64,000 nucleotides of DNA from positions 1 through 64,000 of the forward strand of contig JAOALB010000079.1 in the NCBI GenBank assembly GCA_025331125.1, written 5' to 3'. A program made the position numbers and the translations under genes. The notes under the pieces are model-generated. The model had not been told where the DNA came from and did not search any database. It was given only the letters and a program-made list of their open reading frames with translations. Below, piece after piece: positions 46,801-57,734 of the stretch (within the stretch, counting starts at the first letter, position 1; each line of letters opens with the position of its first letter). The stretch comes from Mycogone perniciosa. Taxonomy: Eukaryota > Ascomycota > Sordariomycetes > Hypocreales > Hypocreaceae.

Positions 46801-48336
46801 AAATCTGTCTTCGGTAACGACCTGGGTTCAGGTTATGTCGCCAATCTGGAACAGACCTCCAAAACCGCTCTCCAATCATTTCCTTGGTACGAGGCACTTA
46901 AGAATGACAGCAAAGTTCTTACGGATTGGCATGGCCTCTCGGGCTGGAAGGACTCTGTTCTCTGGCTCCAACGACGCGCCCGCATGTTGGAGGAGATGGG
47001 GCCAACAGAGAAACAACTGAACCGGGTACTTAGTGGAGAAGACTTAATCAGAGTCGTCGTTCAGCCTGAAGCCGTGAAACTTCGAGCTCAAGACCAGCTC
47101 AGGCAAGCATCTTCTGCCTCCCACGAAAGTCAGACCAGTACATCAGAGAAGTCTTCAGACAGCTTCTAGTACGAGAGCCACGACGAGGGTTCTGATGAGG
47201 GCTCGGGCTCTGGTTTCCTAGCAGTGTCGTCAATTGCGTCAACGATCTGAACCGGGAGAGCCTCAATGCCCTGTTGCAGTTACGTCCCCCTGGAGAGGAA
47301 GAAGTCAATACTTCTTTCCTTTCTCTGCTTCGAGGTCTATGTATACACTACCCAGAGGTATGCGGGAAACTTCGATGGTCCCCCTATCGCAAGAGCTTTT
47401 CTGCATCCCAGCCCGCAAATGTAGGCAGGACCAACATCATTACCGCAATTACGGATGGCTTTTTGCAGTTGATCCAGCTTGGAAAGCTTGATGAAGGCTG
47501 TCCAAGCCTTGCCATCCTTGAAGTGAAGGCTAGACGGCGCGACGGTACCACTCTAGAAAGCATCCAAATACAGGAAAGCGCAGAGATGGCGGCTTGGATT
47601 TGCAGTCAACCCTACTCGGGAACACTACCGAGGTCATCGGATGAATCTTTCTATAGGTATGATTTTTTAACTCTCTGCGACTCCTATTGTTACCTGGCAT
47701 TGCTCCTGTCGCCCAGCATCACCAGTGTCGCTCGGCATTACCAATGATGTCTGACGTTGCTCACGATGCCATTGGTAGGCCATTTGCTAATCATCTGTGG
47801 AGTGCGTAGGCGAATTCTTTTGTCTCAAGATTTTGATCAGATCTTTGTCACTATCACTGAATATGACGACATATACATCGAATACATTACCGGCAAAAGG
47901 TCTATCTTTTCAGATAAAGTCCCACCCCCCTCGCCAACTTTAAGTCGCCTTTCAGCTGCGTCCTCGAATGTTGCTGGCATGTCCAAGGCAAAGGCAAGGC
48001 CAAAGAGCCACAACCGTTAGCATCATCAGGCCAGAGGGTCGAGTTGGCCATTCGCAAGACAAGGCAGGAGACAAGCACCAGAAAAGACCTATCCCCGACA
48101 AATCCTCACGCTCCGAAAAGACACCCAGTCCTCGCCGTGATCCGCCAATGAGACACATGGTTCAAAATAGTGGTATTATGGAGGTTCCAGATCAAGTCTA
48201 TCAATCGACATTCTTGACTATGCACCAATACAAGCCATTCGACGTCACGGATGCGCGTCACATGATGGATCTCATGGTTCTCCTTCTGTCGCCGACGCGG
48301 GAGTTCCGTCGTTCGCAGCAGCCCTTATCGACGTAG
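46800..48336 (+). pseudogene. Decayed gene with PD-(D/E)XK-like motif
   Basis: A first frame reads SFPWYEALKNDSKVLTDWHG, GWKDSVLWLQRRARMLEEM and VVVQPEAVKLRAQDQLRQ, then meets TAG at 47167-47169 in place of a Gln codon. An acidic stretch (YESHDEGSDEGSGSG) follows and the frame shifts near 47245 to DLNRESLNALLQLRPP, GLCIHYPEV and ITAITDGFLQLIQLGKLDEG, then SLAILEVKARR. The D(x)nExK pattern (ITDG...ILEVK) resembles PD-(D/E)XK nuclease folds. An intron at 47657-47809 links to RILLSQDFDQIFVTITEYDD. A later frame ends FLTMHQYKPFDVTDARHMMD. The pieces follow one order, so this was one gene. The nuclease assignment rests on motif spacing only. Confidence 0.6.
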
Positions 48337-48593
48337 AAATTCCACTCGATGTCCAGCAAATTGAAGAAGAGAGGCTGTTCGTAGAAATACAGTGTTGGGG
48401 TTCAAGTTATACCCGTGGAGGCTGTCCCAGGCCATGAGTTGGACTACTACTATTGTCAGGTACGGGCTATCATGTCATTCCCAAATGGCGAGGACCGAGG
48501 AGAGGGCCGAATCGCAAAAAGCCGAAGAATTGAGCGGGGGTGCATGCGGCCGTAGAGGAGAGCAGAATCCAGCTGCACCATCATACTCAAGAG
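48337..48593. other. Flank between the two relics
   Basis: A plus-strand stretch (VGVQVIPVEAVPGHELDYYY) at about 48393-48455 looks coding-like but is cut by stops and is unassigned. Confidence 0.35.
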
Positions 48594-48870
48594 CAAGCAT
48601 GTCGGATACGTTTATGCCCGATGATCAGCTACTACGAAGCGAATTTTACTGACTGATGTTCCTACGATACAGGGTGCTTGAGTGACCTAGGCGCCATGTA
48701 TTTATGGCAATAGGCTTTTTATCTTGCTATTCTTGATTGCTTCTAACATTTGTGCTCTTAGATGCTAGTTTTGAGTCTCCATAAGTCGCCCACATCCTCC
48801 AAATCCACGAAAAACGGGAAATAAGATGTATGAGTTTCCTGCAAGGTAAGCTCTCTGGGCAGTGATAGTG
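48594..48870 (+). repeat. Degraded partial duplicate of 45236-45530 (copy B)
   Basis: Bases from 48594 align in order with 45236 onward. Shared blocks include cccgatgatc, ctacgaagcgaa, ttctaacatt, ctcttagatgct (A: ttcttagatgct), catcctccaa and ctctgggcagtgat (A: ttctgggcagcgat). Copy B lacks several segments and has stops (SDTFMPDDQLLRSEFY then a stop), so it is the more decayed copy. Both copies are in the same orientation and flank the PD-(D/E)XK-like pseudogene. Confidence 0.8.
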
Positions 48871-49764
48871 GGGTTTACGAGGTATTGTAAGGAGTACTCC
48901 ATAAAGGGTGAAAGGTACGGAGTACATGAGCGGTATAGTCTCCGCTGCCTCACATCAATTTCCACTGCATACGAGTTCCTCCCTCGCTAGCGTATCCCTT
49001 ACATACTAAGTACCCTCGCAAGATCCCTTTGTTTCTGGCGGCTGTTTTCGGACTCAGGCACCCTTGTTTTGGCCGCTTGCATGTCTCTGTCTCCTAGGGG
49101 GATGGTCGTTTTTGAGACCCCCCTAGTACTCACATATGTCTTAGATGTTAGGAACAGTCAGGTTAGAGAGCGGGAAGGGCAGTGGCACCTGGACAATGCT
49201 CATCAATTGATCTCGTCTTCTCCGAGAATCGAAGTACTCTCGCCCAGCAGAGCAGACAGAGTCTGAAAAAGAACATCACATTGCACAGCGCTGTCACTAC
49301 GATCGTATCAGTAGTATGCTGCCATTTCAGCCTTCCCCTTCTTGCTTTTGTCCGATGACTTTTTACTACCCAAAAATCATGCCACAATACGCGAATACGG
49401 GGCAAGTATCTCAGACAATGTACGAGATGCGTATTTTGTTTACCCTTTGCTTGCTCACCGATCATTATGGCAAGCGCATCTCAAAGGCCTTTGTCTCAAG
49501 CTACGAAAGGAGGCAAGAATAACATGTGGGATCATCATGAAAGCTATTGCTGCCCTTACTATCCGTCTCCCTTTGGATGGGGACTTTTCAGATATAAATA
49601 CCTTGAGTCCTTCCTGTCATGGACTCTCATATCATCACCTCTCAACCTCCATTCGCAACAGTCTCAAGCACTCAACGACAGCACTACTCCTTACTATCTC
49701 CTCGACAACTCTAATTATCGCTTTTCAAGCCTTTATTTCTCATCCACTCAACAAATCCATCAAA
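48871..49764. other. Hydrophobin upstream region
   Basis: No gene is seen here. A GTACGGAGTAC motif lies at 48915-48925. A TATA-like element (atataaatacc) at about 49592 lies about 170 bp before the hydrophobin ATG, followed by a pyrimidine-rich leader. Confidence 0.5.
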
Positions 49765-50167
49765 ATGAAGTTCTTCGCTGTCGCTGTCCTCCTCGCTGGC
49801 GCTTTCGCCCTCCCAACTGAGTCTGGATCTTTCAACTCTTGCCCCGGCACCCTGTACAGCAACGCTCAGTGTTGTAGCACCAATGTCCTCAATGTGGCGG
49901 CTGTCGACTGCATTACCCGTAAGTACTCAGTTACAGCCTTGTTAGCAAGTGTCTCACGCAACATTGACTAATATTCCCCAAGCGCCATCCACTCCAACCG
50001 ACCTTGACAACTTCAAGGCCATTTGCGCCGAAGCGGGCAAGGCCGCTCAGTGCTGCACGGTACCTTTGGTAAGTCATTAGCACTGAACAGTTGTACTCCG
50101 TACGCGACAGGATTACTGATTCTCTGGACCACAGGCCGCACAGGGCGTCCTTTGCCAGGCCCAGTGA
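49765..50167 (+). CDS. Class II hydrophobin
   Basis: Three exons (49765-49918, 49983-50068, 50135-50167) join in frame to 90 aa. The signal peptide is MKFFAVAVLLAGAFALP. The mature protein has the eight-cysteine hydrophobin pattern with two CC pairs: SCPGTLYSNAQCC, VDC, AICAEAGKAAQCC and VLCQAQ. Short spacing and a C-x(9-11)-C-C start place it in class II. Hydrophobins coat aerial hyphae and spores by self-assembly at air-water interfaces. The second intron (50069-50134) contains a GTACTCCGTAC motif, and another core copy lies 41 bp after the stop. Confidence 0.93.
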
Positions 50168-51519
50168 TTTCAGCACTTGGCCAATCGAAAGTTTGGGCTA
50201 GGACAAATACGGAGTACCGGTAAACACATAGAGTCACTCCACCCACGGAGTTCGGGGGAGTTCTTATCATTCTTGTCTCAGAGTTTGTTCTAGGAAAAGG
50301 CGATTCTGTAATACCGTCCGCGGATAGTATACTGCTACTTGTTTATAACAGAAAAAGAAGTTCTTGATGGCATGCATGTCATCTCATCAATTAAATATGC
50401 AACTTTACCAAAGAGTACAACGTAGGCATTGGGCACTGGTATCCTCATGTTTTATAATACCGTTGAGGAGTAAATTTGGAAGACGTGACGATCGAAGCAA
50501 TGGATGCAATAATGGATTTGCCTTCAGGTGATGATTTGTAGCTGCTGTATCTTAACATAAAGCTCAACTTCTCAGCCATTCTTATAGTCCAGTGTCATCT
50601 TGAGTACCCAAGAGTCGTTAAACTCTAATATTTGCTGTTTACTCTCCGCCGACAGATTTTGAGATCCGATTTGCACTTGTTGCACTCTATGCATAGCTCT
50701 GATGAATATGAAGTTTGCACTGTTAATGGCTTACAAATGACCAAGGATGATGTGAACCGCTAACCGATCTACCTCTCGTGATTGGCGTATTGCTTCAAGG
50801 TCGTCCAGAATTAACAATGCATCGTGTACTTCGTTCAAGCTGGACCATTTCCCGATTGACTCGCCGACTCTTTGCGGATGTGCATCCATGAGCGAGTGCG
50901 GCGATTTAAAAAAAAAGAAAAAAAAAGAAAAAAAAAGAAAAAAGAAAGAAAAAAGAAAGAAAAAAACCATGCACACCTTTAATCACATCGAGCGTATGTA
51001 ATTGCACAGGTTATTGCGGACGATGGAATATAGTTGATTAAGGGCTTCCTCTGAATATGCTAGATCGAACTACACATAGTTAAGGTTCTCCCCAAGGTTC
51101 TTCCTAAGGTTCTTTCTCCCCGGCCATTTGCCGACGGAGAACTGCCATATTCTCCGTACCCCGATTTGGACCAGATTACATAATCTGATATTACTACACG
51201 TATTAGTGCTCACCGTGCACCGTGCACCCTGCACCATCAAATCTCACGTTCCAAGACATACGGAGAACCACAAATCCTCTTCCGCCTTCTCATCATGCTC
51301 CTCTCAGCTCTCCTTTTCTGTCAATTCTCAAATCCGCGATCCGCAAATCTTGCATTAGGCGAATTGACCCATCCGCTCCTCACGCTTCCGTAGCCAAGGG
51401 AGTACGTGGCGGCGTTGGACTCGAGGTCCAACCAAAGACATTCGACGGCGATCATCAATGACCCGGATCTTGCTTGAAAAAATCTTCAGCCAAAACACTC
51501 ACGCCTGAATGCTTTGAAG
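50168..51519. other. Intergenic
   Basis: No gene was recognised. It contains a motif core at 50208-50216, the A/G tract at 50907-50967 and the FUSC-gene promoter. A variant motif ttctccgtacccc lies at about 51150. Confidence 0.5.
50907..50967. repeat. A-rich purine tract
   Basis: About 60 nt made only of A runs separated by single G residues (units of aaaaaaaaag shrinking to aaaaaag and aaag). It is a low-complexity microsatellite. Confidence 0.9.
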
Positions 51520-54477
51520 ATGCCCGAGGAGTCTGCGCCGGATGTTCCGGCGAACAATGGAGCTGATAAAGTCGCCCAGAAGCCGTCTCCTCGACGATGG
51601 ACTCTGCCTGCGTGGCTCAACCACTTCAACAGCAATGACCTCAAGATTCTCTTCCGCTGCTGTGTGGCAGGATGGGCCGCGTGTCTATTGATCTTCATTA
51701 ACCCTTCTCTGCAAAGCATCGGCGTCTCTACGTTTTTTGCTCTGCTGGTGCTCTGCATCGTGCCACCCGCCGGCATCTTTTTCGTCTACCTGCTGGCTGC
51801 TCTGTCGCTGCTCTTCGGCATGTGTCTTGCATGGGCTTGGGGGATCTTGACGATGAAAGCTGCATTGGCTGCGCGACCAGATGCAGAGACGCAGGCGCGT
51901 TATCAACTTCTGCAACAGACGGCCGTTGCTCAAGCTAACCAAACCGGACTGAGTCCCGCCCTACTGGGACAGGCTCTTGTCTATGATGGCTTCATGCTCG
52001 ACACGCGTGTTACCGTGGTGTACTATGTCATGGCTTGCGTTTTTGTCTATATATTGGCTCGTTTGAGATGCAGCAACCCCAAATTGATTTTGTTGCAGAT
52101 CTTCGGTATGATTGTCATTGACGTCTTCCTGGTCATTGGACCGTCTCTTGGATTCTTCACCCCCAGGCTGGCCTGGATCTTGGTGCAACCGGGTGCTATT
52201 GGTGTTGGGATTGGCACCGTGTGCAGTCTCATCTTCTTTCCACAGTCGACCTCGTACGTGGTCCTTACCCAAATGGAACAGCTTATTCGCATGGTGGAAA
52301 TACCATTGGACTCGATTCGGAAACGCTTTGCTGAGCAGACCCTGGATGTGGGACAGCTGCGGGCTGCCAAGGGCAACATGATCAATCTTTACAAAGCCAT
52401 GGAGCCTGGACTTGCTTTCCTCCCGCTGGACTTCTCGCGAGGCCGATGGAACGCTGACGATGTCAAGGGCCTACACGTACGTATCCGTGAGGCAATGCTG
52501 GCAACAGCATCCTTGCTCGACTTCCTGGTTGCTGTGGACGCAGCCACTAAGAAAGCCGAGGAGCTAGCTCTCAATGAGAAAAGCAGTCGTGAAACTGGCC
52601 GTCGGCAATTAATAGGAAACGACAACTTCATAGATGCTTTGTTAACTCCGGAGGAGGATGCCCTTCTAACCCAGACAAAGGAGGCACTTAGGGAGACCAC
52701 CACCGAAGTGCTAGAAGCGTGCTCGCAGTCTGTGAAGCTGGCTACCAAGTGCATTCATACCGTCAATACCCGCCGCTGGATCCGCCAGCCATCTCAGCAG
52801 ACGTTCAACGACTTGGCCACTGAGCTACAGGAAACTCTTGGAAAGTTGCGGGCCACTCGAGAATCCTTCGTCACGAACACCACAGAGGCCATCCTAGACA
52901 CCCATTCTGACCTCTTTGACAAAGACGGCCAGTTACAGCATCCGGAGGGTTTTGGTCCTCATTCCTTGAGAGGAGCAATTGTCTTTATGGTTCTCGAGGA
53001 GGGCATCTTGGGTTCAGCTGTCGCGATTGAGGCATTGCTAGACCATCTCCTGCAGCTCACCACGTTACGAACGCGGCATCGAATTTGGTTTCCATCTCGT
53101 CTGCAATATGCCCTTTCCTGGCTGTTCAACAGATACGTCTCCATCCCGGTGTCCGGCACCTCGACCGATGATGCCGATGATCCTGATCTGCTCGATGAGC
53201 AGGCTAAGGAGGTCCGCCAACGACTGCGTCTTATTCGAGGATACGAATTTCACAAACGGCGGAGTTTCTTGAGTCGGACTGTTGTCAACACATATAACTG
53301 GTTAACCAACACTGCCGGGATGTATGCGATTCGTCTAGTCGTTGTGACTATCGTTACTGCCATCCCCGCGACGCTTCCATACTCTGCTGGCTTCTACTAC
53401 CGCGAGAAGGGAATATGGGGTCTTATTACCGCTCAAACTTGTGTGATCTTGTACATGGCCGACTTCACGTTCTCTCTCCTCTCGCGATTCCTTGGCACGG
53501 TGTTTGGTGGTGTCCTGGGCTTGGTAGCATGGTATATCGGATCCGGTGGTGGTGACGGCAACCCTTACGGCATGGCTGCAAGCACGGCAGTAATGATTAT
53601 AATCGTAATGTGGTTGCGGCTCTTCCTTCCGCCAGCTTTTGCTCAGGCCAGCATCATGTCAGGGGCTACATTTTCCCTTATTGTCGGTTTTAGTTGGGAC
53701 GAACACCACATCCAGCAATATGGGCTACCAGGACTGGGTTATGTGGCATTCTGGAAGCGTGTGGTCACAGTTTTGCTTGGTTTCGTTGCTGCAGCTGTCG
53801 TTCAGATGTTTCCGAAACCTCCCTCAGCTACGAACCACGTGTGCAAGACACTGGCGAATACAGTCCGCACACTATCGGACCATTACGCACTTCTTCTGTC
53901 ACACTGGAGTAGGACAGATACAAACAACCCCGTTGGCGCTGCAGCGGAACAGATCAGCATAGAGGTGGGAGAAACACTTCTCTCGCTGAACGAACTCATC
54001 GCGCTGCTGAAGGTCGATCTCAGCTTTGGCCCATTTGACCAAAAAGTTCTCAGAGAAACGCAGCAACAGTGTCAAGTCATCAACCAAGCACTGGGGAGGC
54101 TTCTCTTCTTGTCAAGTTCCCTCCCTAAAGAGCTGCAAGATCGGTTGGTTCGCATAACTGGCATTTTGGATGACCGGGTCGTTGGAAACATCATGTCTGT
54201 GTTGGTTATTATCGAGCAGACGTTGAGGACTGGCTCCCCCTTGCCTGAAAGATTACCAGTACCGCTGATTCGGACTTGCTTTATGTCTTCTTGGATTGCG
54301 CACGGCCGGCATGTGGAGTTGACCACGACGCTATTGCGAGATGAGAACTACCGACGATATTGCGTTGCATTTTCTAGTTATCTCAAATTCCTGTCCGCTG
54401 TGGATGATTTGGCGGCGGCGCTGAAGGAGACAGTTGGAGAGCGTCATGTTGTTCACCAATGGGATGAGAGCGCGTAA
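51520..54477 (+). CDS. FUSC/aromatic acid exporter-like membrane protein
   Basis: A single exon encodes 985 aa from the ATG at 51520. Two hydrophobic blocks are evident. The N-terminal one has several spans (VAGWAACLLIFINPSL, TFFALLVLCIVPPAGIFFVY, VVYYVMACVFVYILARL, LILLQIFGMIVIDVFLV). The C-terminal one has several more (YAIRLVVVTIVTAIPATLP, GLITAQTCVILYMADF, FGGVLGLVAWYIG, VVTVLLGFVAAAVVQMFP). A soluble, helix-rich region of about 300 residues lies between them and another at the C-terminus. This matches the fungal family with an ER-transporter 6TM N-terminal domain, FUSC-like repeat and DUF2421, related to BRE4 and bacterial aromatic acid exporters. An efflux role is inferred from the family and substrates are unknown. 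It is the largest intact gene of the window and, unusually here, has no introns. Confidence 0.9.
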   Translation: MPEESAPDVPANNGADKVAQKPSPRRWTLPAWLNHFNSNDLKILFRCCVAGWAACLLIFINPSLQSIGVSTFFALLVLCIVPPAGIFFVYLLAALSLLFGMCLAWAWGILTMKAALAARPDAETQARYQLLQQTAVAQANQTGLSPALLGQALVYDGFMLDTRVTVVYYVMACVFVYILARLRCSNPKLILLQIFGMIVIDVFLVIGPSLGFFTPRLAWILVQPGAIGVGIGTVCSLIFFPQSTSYVVLTQMEQLIRMVEIPLDSIRKRFAEQTLDVGQLRAAKGNMINLYKAMEPGLAFLPLDFSRGRWNADDVKGLHVRIREAMLATASLLDFLVAVDAATKKAEELALNEKSSRETGRRQLIGNDNFIDALLTPEEDALLTQTKEALRETTTEVLEACSQSVKLATKCIHTVNTRRWIRQPSQQTFNDLATELQETLGKLRATRESFVTNTTEAILDTHSDLFDKDGQLQHPEGFGPHSLRGAIVFMVLEEGILGSAVAIEALLDHLLQLTTLRTRHRIWFPSRLQYALSWLFNRYVSIPVSGTSTDDADDPDLLDEQAKEVRQRLRLIRGYEFHKRRSFLSRTVVNTYNWLTNTAGMYAIRLVVVTIVTAIPATLPYSAGFYYREKGIWGLITAQTCVILYMADFTFSLLSRFLGTVFGGVLGLVAWYIGSGGGDGNPYGMAASTAVMIIIVMWLRLFLPPAFAQASIMSGATFSLIVGFSWDEHHIQQYGLPGLGYVAFWKRVVTVLLGFVAAAVVQMFPKPPSATNHVCKTLANTVRTLSDHYALLLSHWSRTDTNNPVGAAAEQISIEVGETLLSLNELIALLKVDLSFGPFDQKVLRETQQQCQVINQALGRLLFLSSSLPKELQDRLVRITGILDDRVVGNIMSVLVIIEQTLRTGSPLPERLPVPLIRTCFMSSWIAHGRHVELTTTLLRDENYRRYCVAFSSYLKFLSAVDDLAAALKETVGERHVVHQWDESA

Positions 54478-55208
54478 TGTTCCCTGCTCAAGGGTATACT
54501 GGATCTAAGGTTTAACAGCTTAATTTAATGTTAGGGAAACTCTGGATAACGACCGAATTGGATAGCTTTCGTCTTTTCAGAAGGATTTCCCATAAAATGC
54601 AGTCATTACAGAGTGCTCCGTATAAGTTCAAGTGGGATTCTGGTGTGACCTTCAAGACGACGTGATGGCAGTCACAAAGCTGTCGTCCTTGCCATGACTA
54701 CCAGAGGCGACGACATTTGGCCGAATATTATTGGAATTCCTCACACATTTGGCTTTTTCACACTTGTCCTTTTCCTCTCTGGCTAAGCCAAGGTTTCGGC
54801 TTCCGTCTCCTGGTTTTGAGCTCTTTCTCTGTTTTCCCAACTAGGCAACCAGGAGTCTCTTTTATTTGGCATGTACTGATATGTGATGATAGGATCGTAC
54901 GCTGGCACGGTTGTTTTGCCTGAGATCAACACTGGCCGCATGACTTTCATTGGTGCCCCTATGGCTTACGATTCCTACAGGTAAACGGAGCGTCAACAAC
55001 AAAAAACTTGAAGCAATCTCACATTTATGCGGCTGAGTTGCTTCATCCGATGGCATGTTGCCGCACAGTACACACACGCCTTGCATTTCGCGACACGACT
55101 CAATTTGTTTCCTTGACACAAAAGAAAAGTCAAACCTGACGTATAAATCCAAGAAAACTTCACTTTTCCTGCTTCCTATTGAGGCAACTCTCTATCAATT
55201 TCCCAACC
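54478..55208. other. Intergenic
   Basis: The 3' flank of the FUSC gene and upstream region of the Mis18-like gene. A variant motif gtgctccgtata lies at about 54611. No gene was recognised. Confidence 0.5.
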
Positions 55209-56370
55209 ATGGTCCTTGGTGTCTGCAACATCAAGTGTGCCAACTGCGACGCCCAACTGCACACTCTGATCGATGACTGGACACGCTTCGGCCCGAATCT
55301 TCTCTCGCCAAACTCTCCCCCCAAAAATCCTACATCGTGGGAATTGTCTGGTATTTCTGGAGAGTCTAGGTCAGGCGAATTTGCGGAATGGTAAGTTTGA
55401 CTTCTCTTACCTAGGCCACGTTTTCTGACCGGGAATTGACACTTCCACCTTTGGAAGCACACTAGAGTTTTTTCGGTGCAAGAGATGTAACGGGACCTTG
55501 GGTGCAAAGTGCCTCCGAGGGCCAATAGAGGAGAATTTAGAGTAAGTTACTCAAGCATTGTTTACACGTATGAAGCGACAGGATATTTAACTCGTACGTA
55601 GCAACCGGCTTGTCTTTTTGGAAACTTCGGTGATTTTGAGGTCATCAGGCATGCATCGCATCATCAATTCCCGAGTTCAATCAGATTCAAACTCGGGCAA
55701 AGGTTCAACACCTAGGGTTGGACATACCGCACAAATGCTAGGTGCAAATTTGGCAGCCGAAACCATCAGCCTTGCGCAATTCGAGCTTAACAGTACTCTG
55801 CAAGGAGGGACCCACGGCTTTGCCAACACGGAATATCATGGGAAAATAGAGATGAACGACACAATTGGCGGAATCCAGAAGCAGACCCCCCTGTTCGCCC
55901 GGTCGATCGATGGCATGCGGAGAGACGACCATGTACAAAGAGATGACCTCGGATCGATCAAATCCGGGATGGCTAGTTTGTGTAAACAGCTGACCGAAAT
56001 GCGCAGAGAACAACAGAGAGGCCATGAAGAAGCAAAGAGCGAGATAATGCGTCTCAGGAACGAGCTGGACGATGCAGCCACTGGATTTCGGAAATGCCGG
56101 GCTGAAGTTGCGATGCTCGGACTGCAAATCAAGCAGTTGAGAGCGAGGCAAGCGGGACATCAGTTTCACCCATCGCTCGCTACACCTTTGCCGCCCATGC
56201 CACTTACTATCGCCAACTCAACCCGCAGGAACCACCGCAACGAGGCGGACAGCCTGGACTCTTTGAATGATCCACAGTCTACCCCAGACATCCACATGAT
56301 CCGATCAAGTGGTTTCGAATTTGACACGAGTAGACCACTCGACCACGGCATGATATCGTTGACGAGCTAG
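55209..56370 (+). CDS. Mis18/Yippee-type zinc-domain protein with coiled coil
   Basis: Three exons (55209-55390, 55458-55541, 55602-56370) encode 344 aa. The first 110 residues have two CxxC pairs (NIKCANCDAQL and FFRCKRCNGTLGAKC) followed by NRLVFLETSVIL, the pattern of the Mis18/Yippee zinc-binding fold. Mis18 proteins help load centromeric histone CENP-A. A coiled-coil-like segment follows (about residues 195-260: LCKQLTEMRREQQRGHEEAK, SEIMRLRNELDD). The frame ends SLTS at 56370. Directly after it, another frame continues without stops into a basic linker and then chromodomains, so the real or ancestral gene may extend to 57012. The second exon's acceptor is AAG rather than CAG/TAG. Confidence 0.7.
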
Positions 56371-57012
56371 CTGGTGAACCCACTGCCCTAGTCCCCAAAA
56401 CTACCCAACAATCCAAACAATTGAGCACACAGACATTACGACCAAAGCGAACTGTGGCAAGCAGAGATGTCGATTCTATTATCCAAACTCCGCCTACAAA
56501 GCGCGTAGCTTTGTCACGGAAACGGAGTCGAAACCCCGTAGGACAGAAGAAGAAGAAGAAGAAGCAGCAGCAGCAGCAGCAGCAGCAGAGGAAGAAGCGA
56601 GATATGACGAAGTCGGATGAGCAATCTACAACGCTAGCAGCAGATGCCGGTCAACCTCTTGACGCAGGACAACGCGGAGTCCGTGGACAATACTACCTAT
56701 GAACTAGACTGCATACTTGACAGACGGCTCAAGAGCTGGTTTTATGTGCGGTGGGCCCTTGATGGCAGCGAGAGCTGGGAACCAAGGAAAAATATAGTTG
56801 ACGAGCAGATGGTTCATGACTTTGAGGAACGCCACGAAGGTCTGGACATGGGTATTGATATTCTGGAAATGAAAGAAAATGTACCTGGCAAGCGTCGGTA
56901 CAAAGTGCATTGGAAGAATGGACGGCCGAATTGGCCAGTATGGGTGGACGAGGATCTTTTGAGCCCACAACGCATCAAGAGGATCAAAGTACAAAAGTCA
57001 GGTCCTGCATAA
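56348..57012 (+). pseudogene. Basic linker and tandem chromodomain region
   Basis: From about 56348 a frame different from the preceding gene reads HDIVDELAGEPTALVPK, VDSIIQTPPTKRVALSRKRS, then a poly-Lys/poly-Gln run (56545-56596), and stops at 56702. In a third frame, open from 56638 (first ATG 56644) to 57012, there is a chromodomain-like sequence (YELDCILDRRLKSWFYVRWA, GSESWEPRKNIVDEQMV) and a second related unit (VPGKRRYKVHWKNG, WVDEDLLSPQRI). Such domains bind methylated histone tails. Either this is a separate 122-aa gene with an ATG at 56644, or two frame changes split a Mis18-chromodomain fusion. No standard intron that repairs both junctions was found. Confidence 0.6.
56545..56596. 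repeat. AAG/CAG trinucleotide run
   Basis: About seven AAG units followed by about eight CAG units encode poly-Lys then poly-Gln in the linker frame. Being in triplets, length changes here would not shift the frame. Confidence 0.9.
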
Positions 57013-57734
57013 GCTAGCACGTGGTTGGAAGGTTGCCGTATGTATACGAGAAATGGCTGAACATAAACTGACCCAATGTTAGTGCAAATGGGTTTTTCGG
57101 ATTGTGTCGGATCCATCCGATGGCCAAGGGGTCTGAAGATGGCATAATGTTGACGACTGGTCTAGGAATATTATGCCACCCACCAAACTCATCACGGATA
57201 ATAGCGTGTTCCAGACTAGGTACGGAGTACATATGGGAGACCGAGGTTGAGGGGTTATAAAACTATCGCTAATGTCAACCCTTCGATATGCAATCAGCCT
57301 ACGGAGTACGGAGTACACATGGGCCGTTTAGCCGGCGTCCTAATGATGAAGACGCCCGTTGCCAAGAAAGGCACTATATACGAAGTAACCATACCCTAAA
57401 TGCCGGGAATCGACTGCATGATGTCGCTCCAGATGGCCGATTGGCAAACATCATGAATGTGGAGAGGTTGCCTAACCCCCCCTGTCTACACTACAGACAG
57501 GCTAGCACAACGTACTATAATAGTATGGTCTATGTTCCATGGCAAATCCTACCAACTAAGGCTTCGTAATCATCATGCCATCACGATCTTTTGTTGTTAA
57601 ATGTTTGTAGTGATTCTGTTCGCGAGATAGACTCCGTAGTGACGCCTGGGTTGTGCCAGCCCGTGACATTTCCTACGAGTACAGAGCCAAGGCCCCATTT
57701 CCATCTCATCAAAGCTTCGCGTGTGGCTGTGACG
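57013..57734. other. Intergenic with three motif copies
   Basis: Contains GTACGGAGTAC at 57220-57230 and two overlapping copies at 57300-57316. The rest is the upstream region of the methyltransferase gene. No gene was recognised. Confidence 0.5.

Noticed and set aside
47757..48020. Separate small gene starting MLTMPLVG
   Set aside because: From about 47810 it is the continuation of the PD-(D/E)XK-like pseudogene after an intron.
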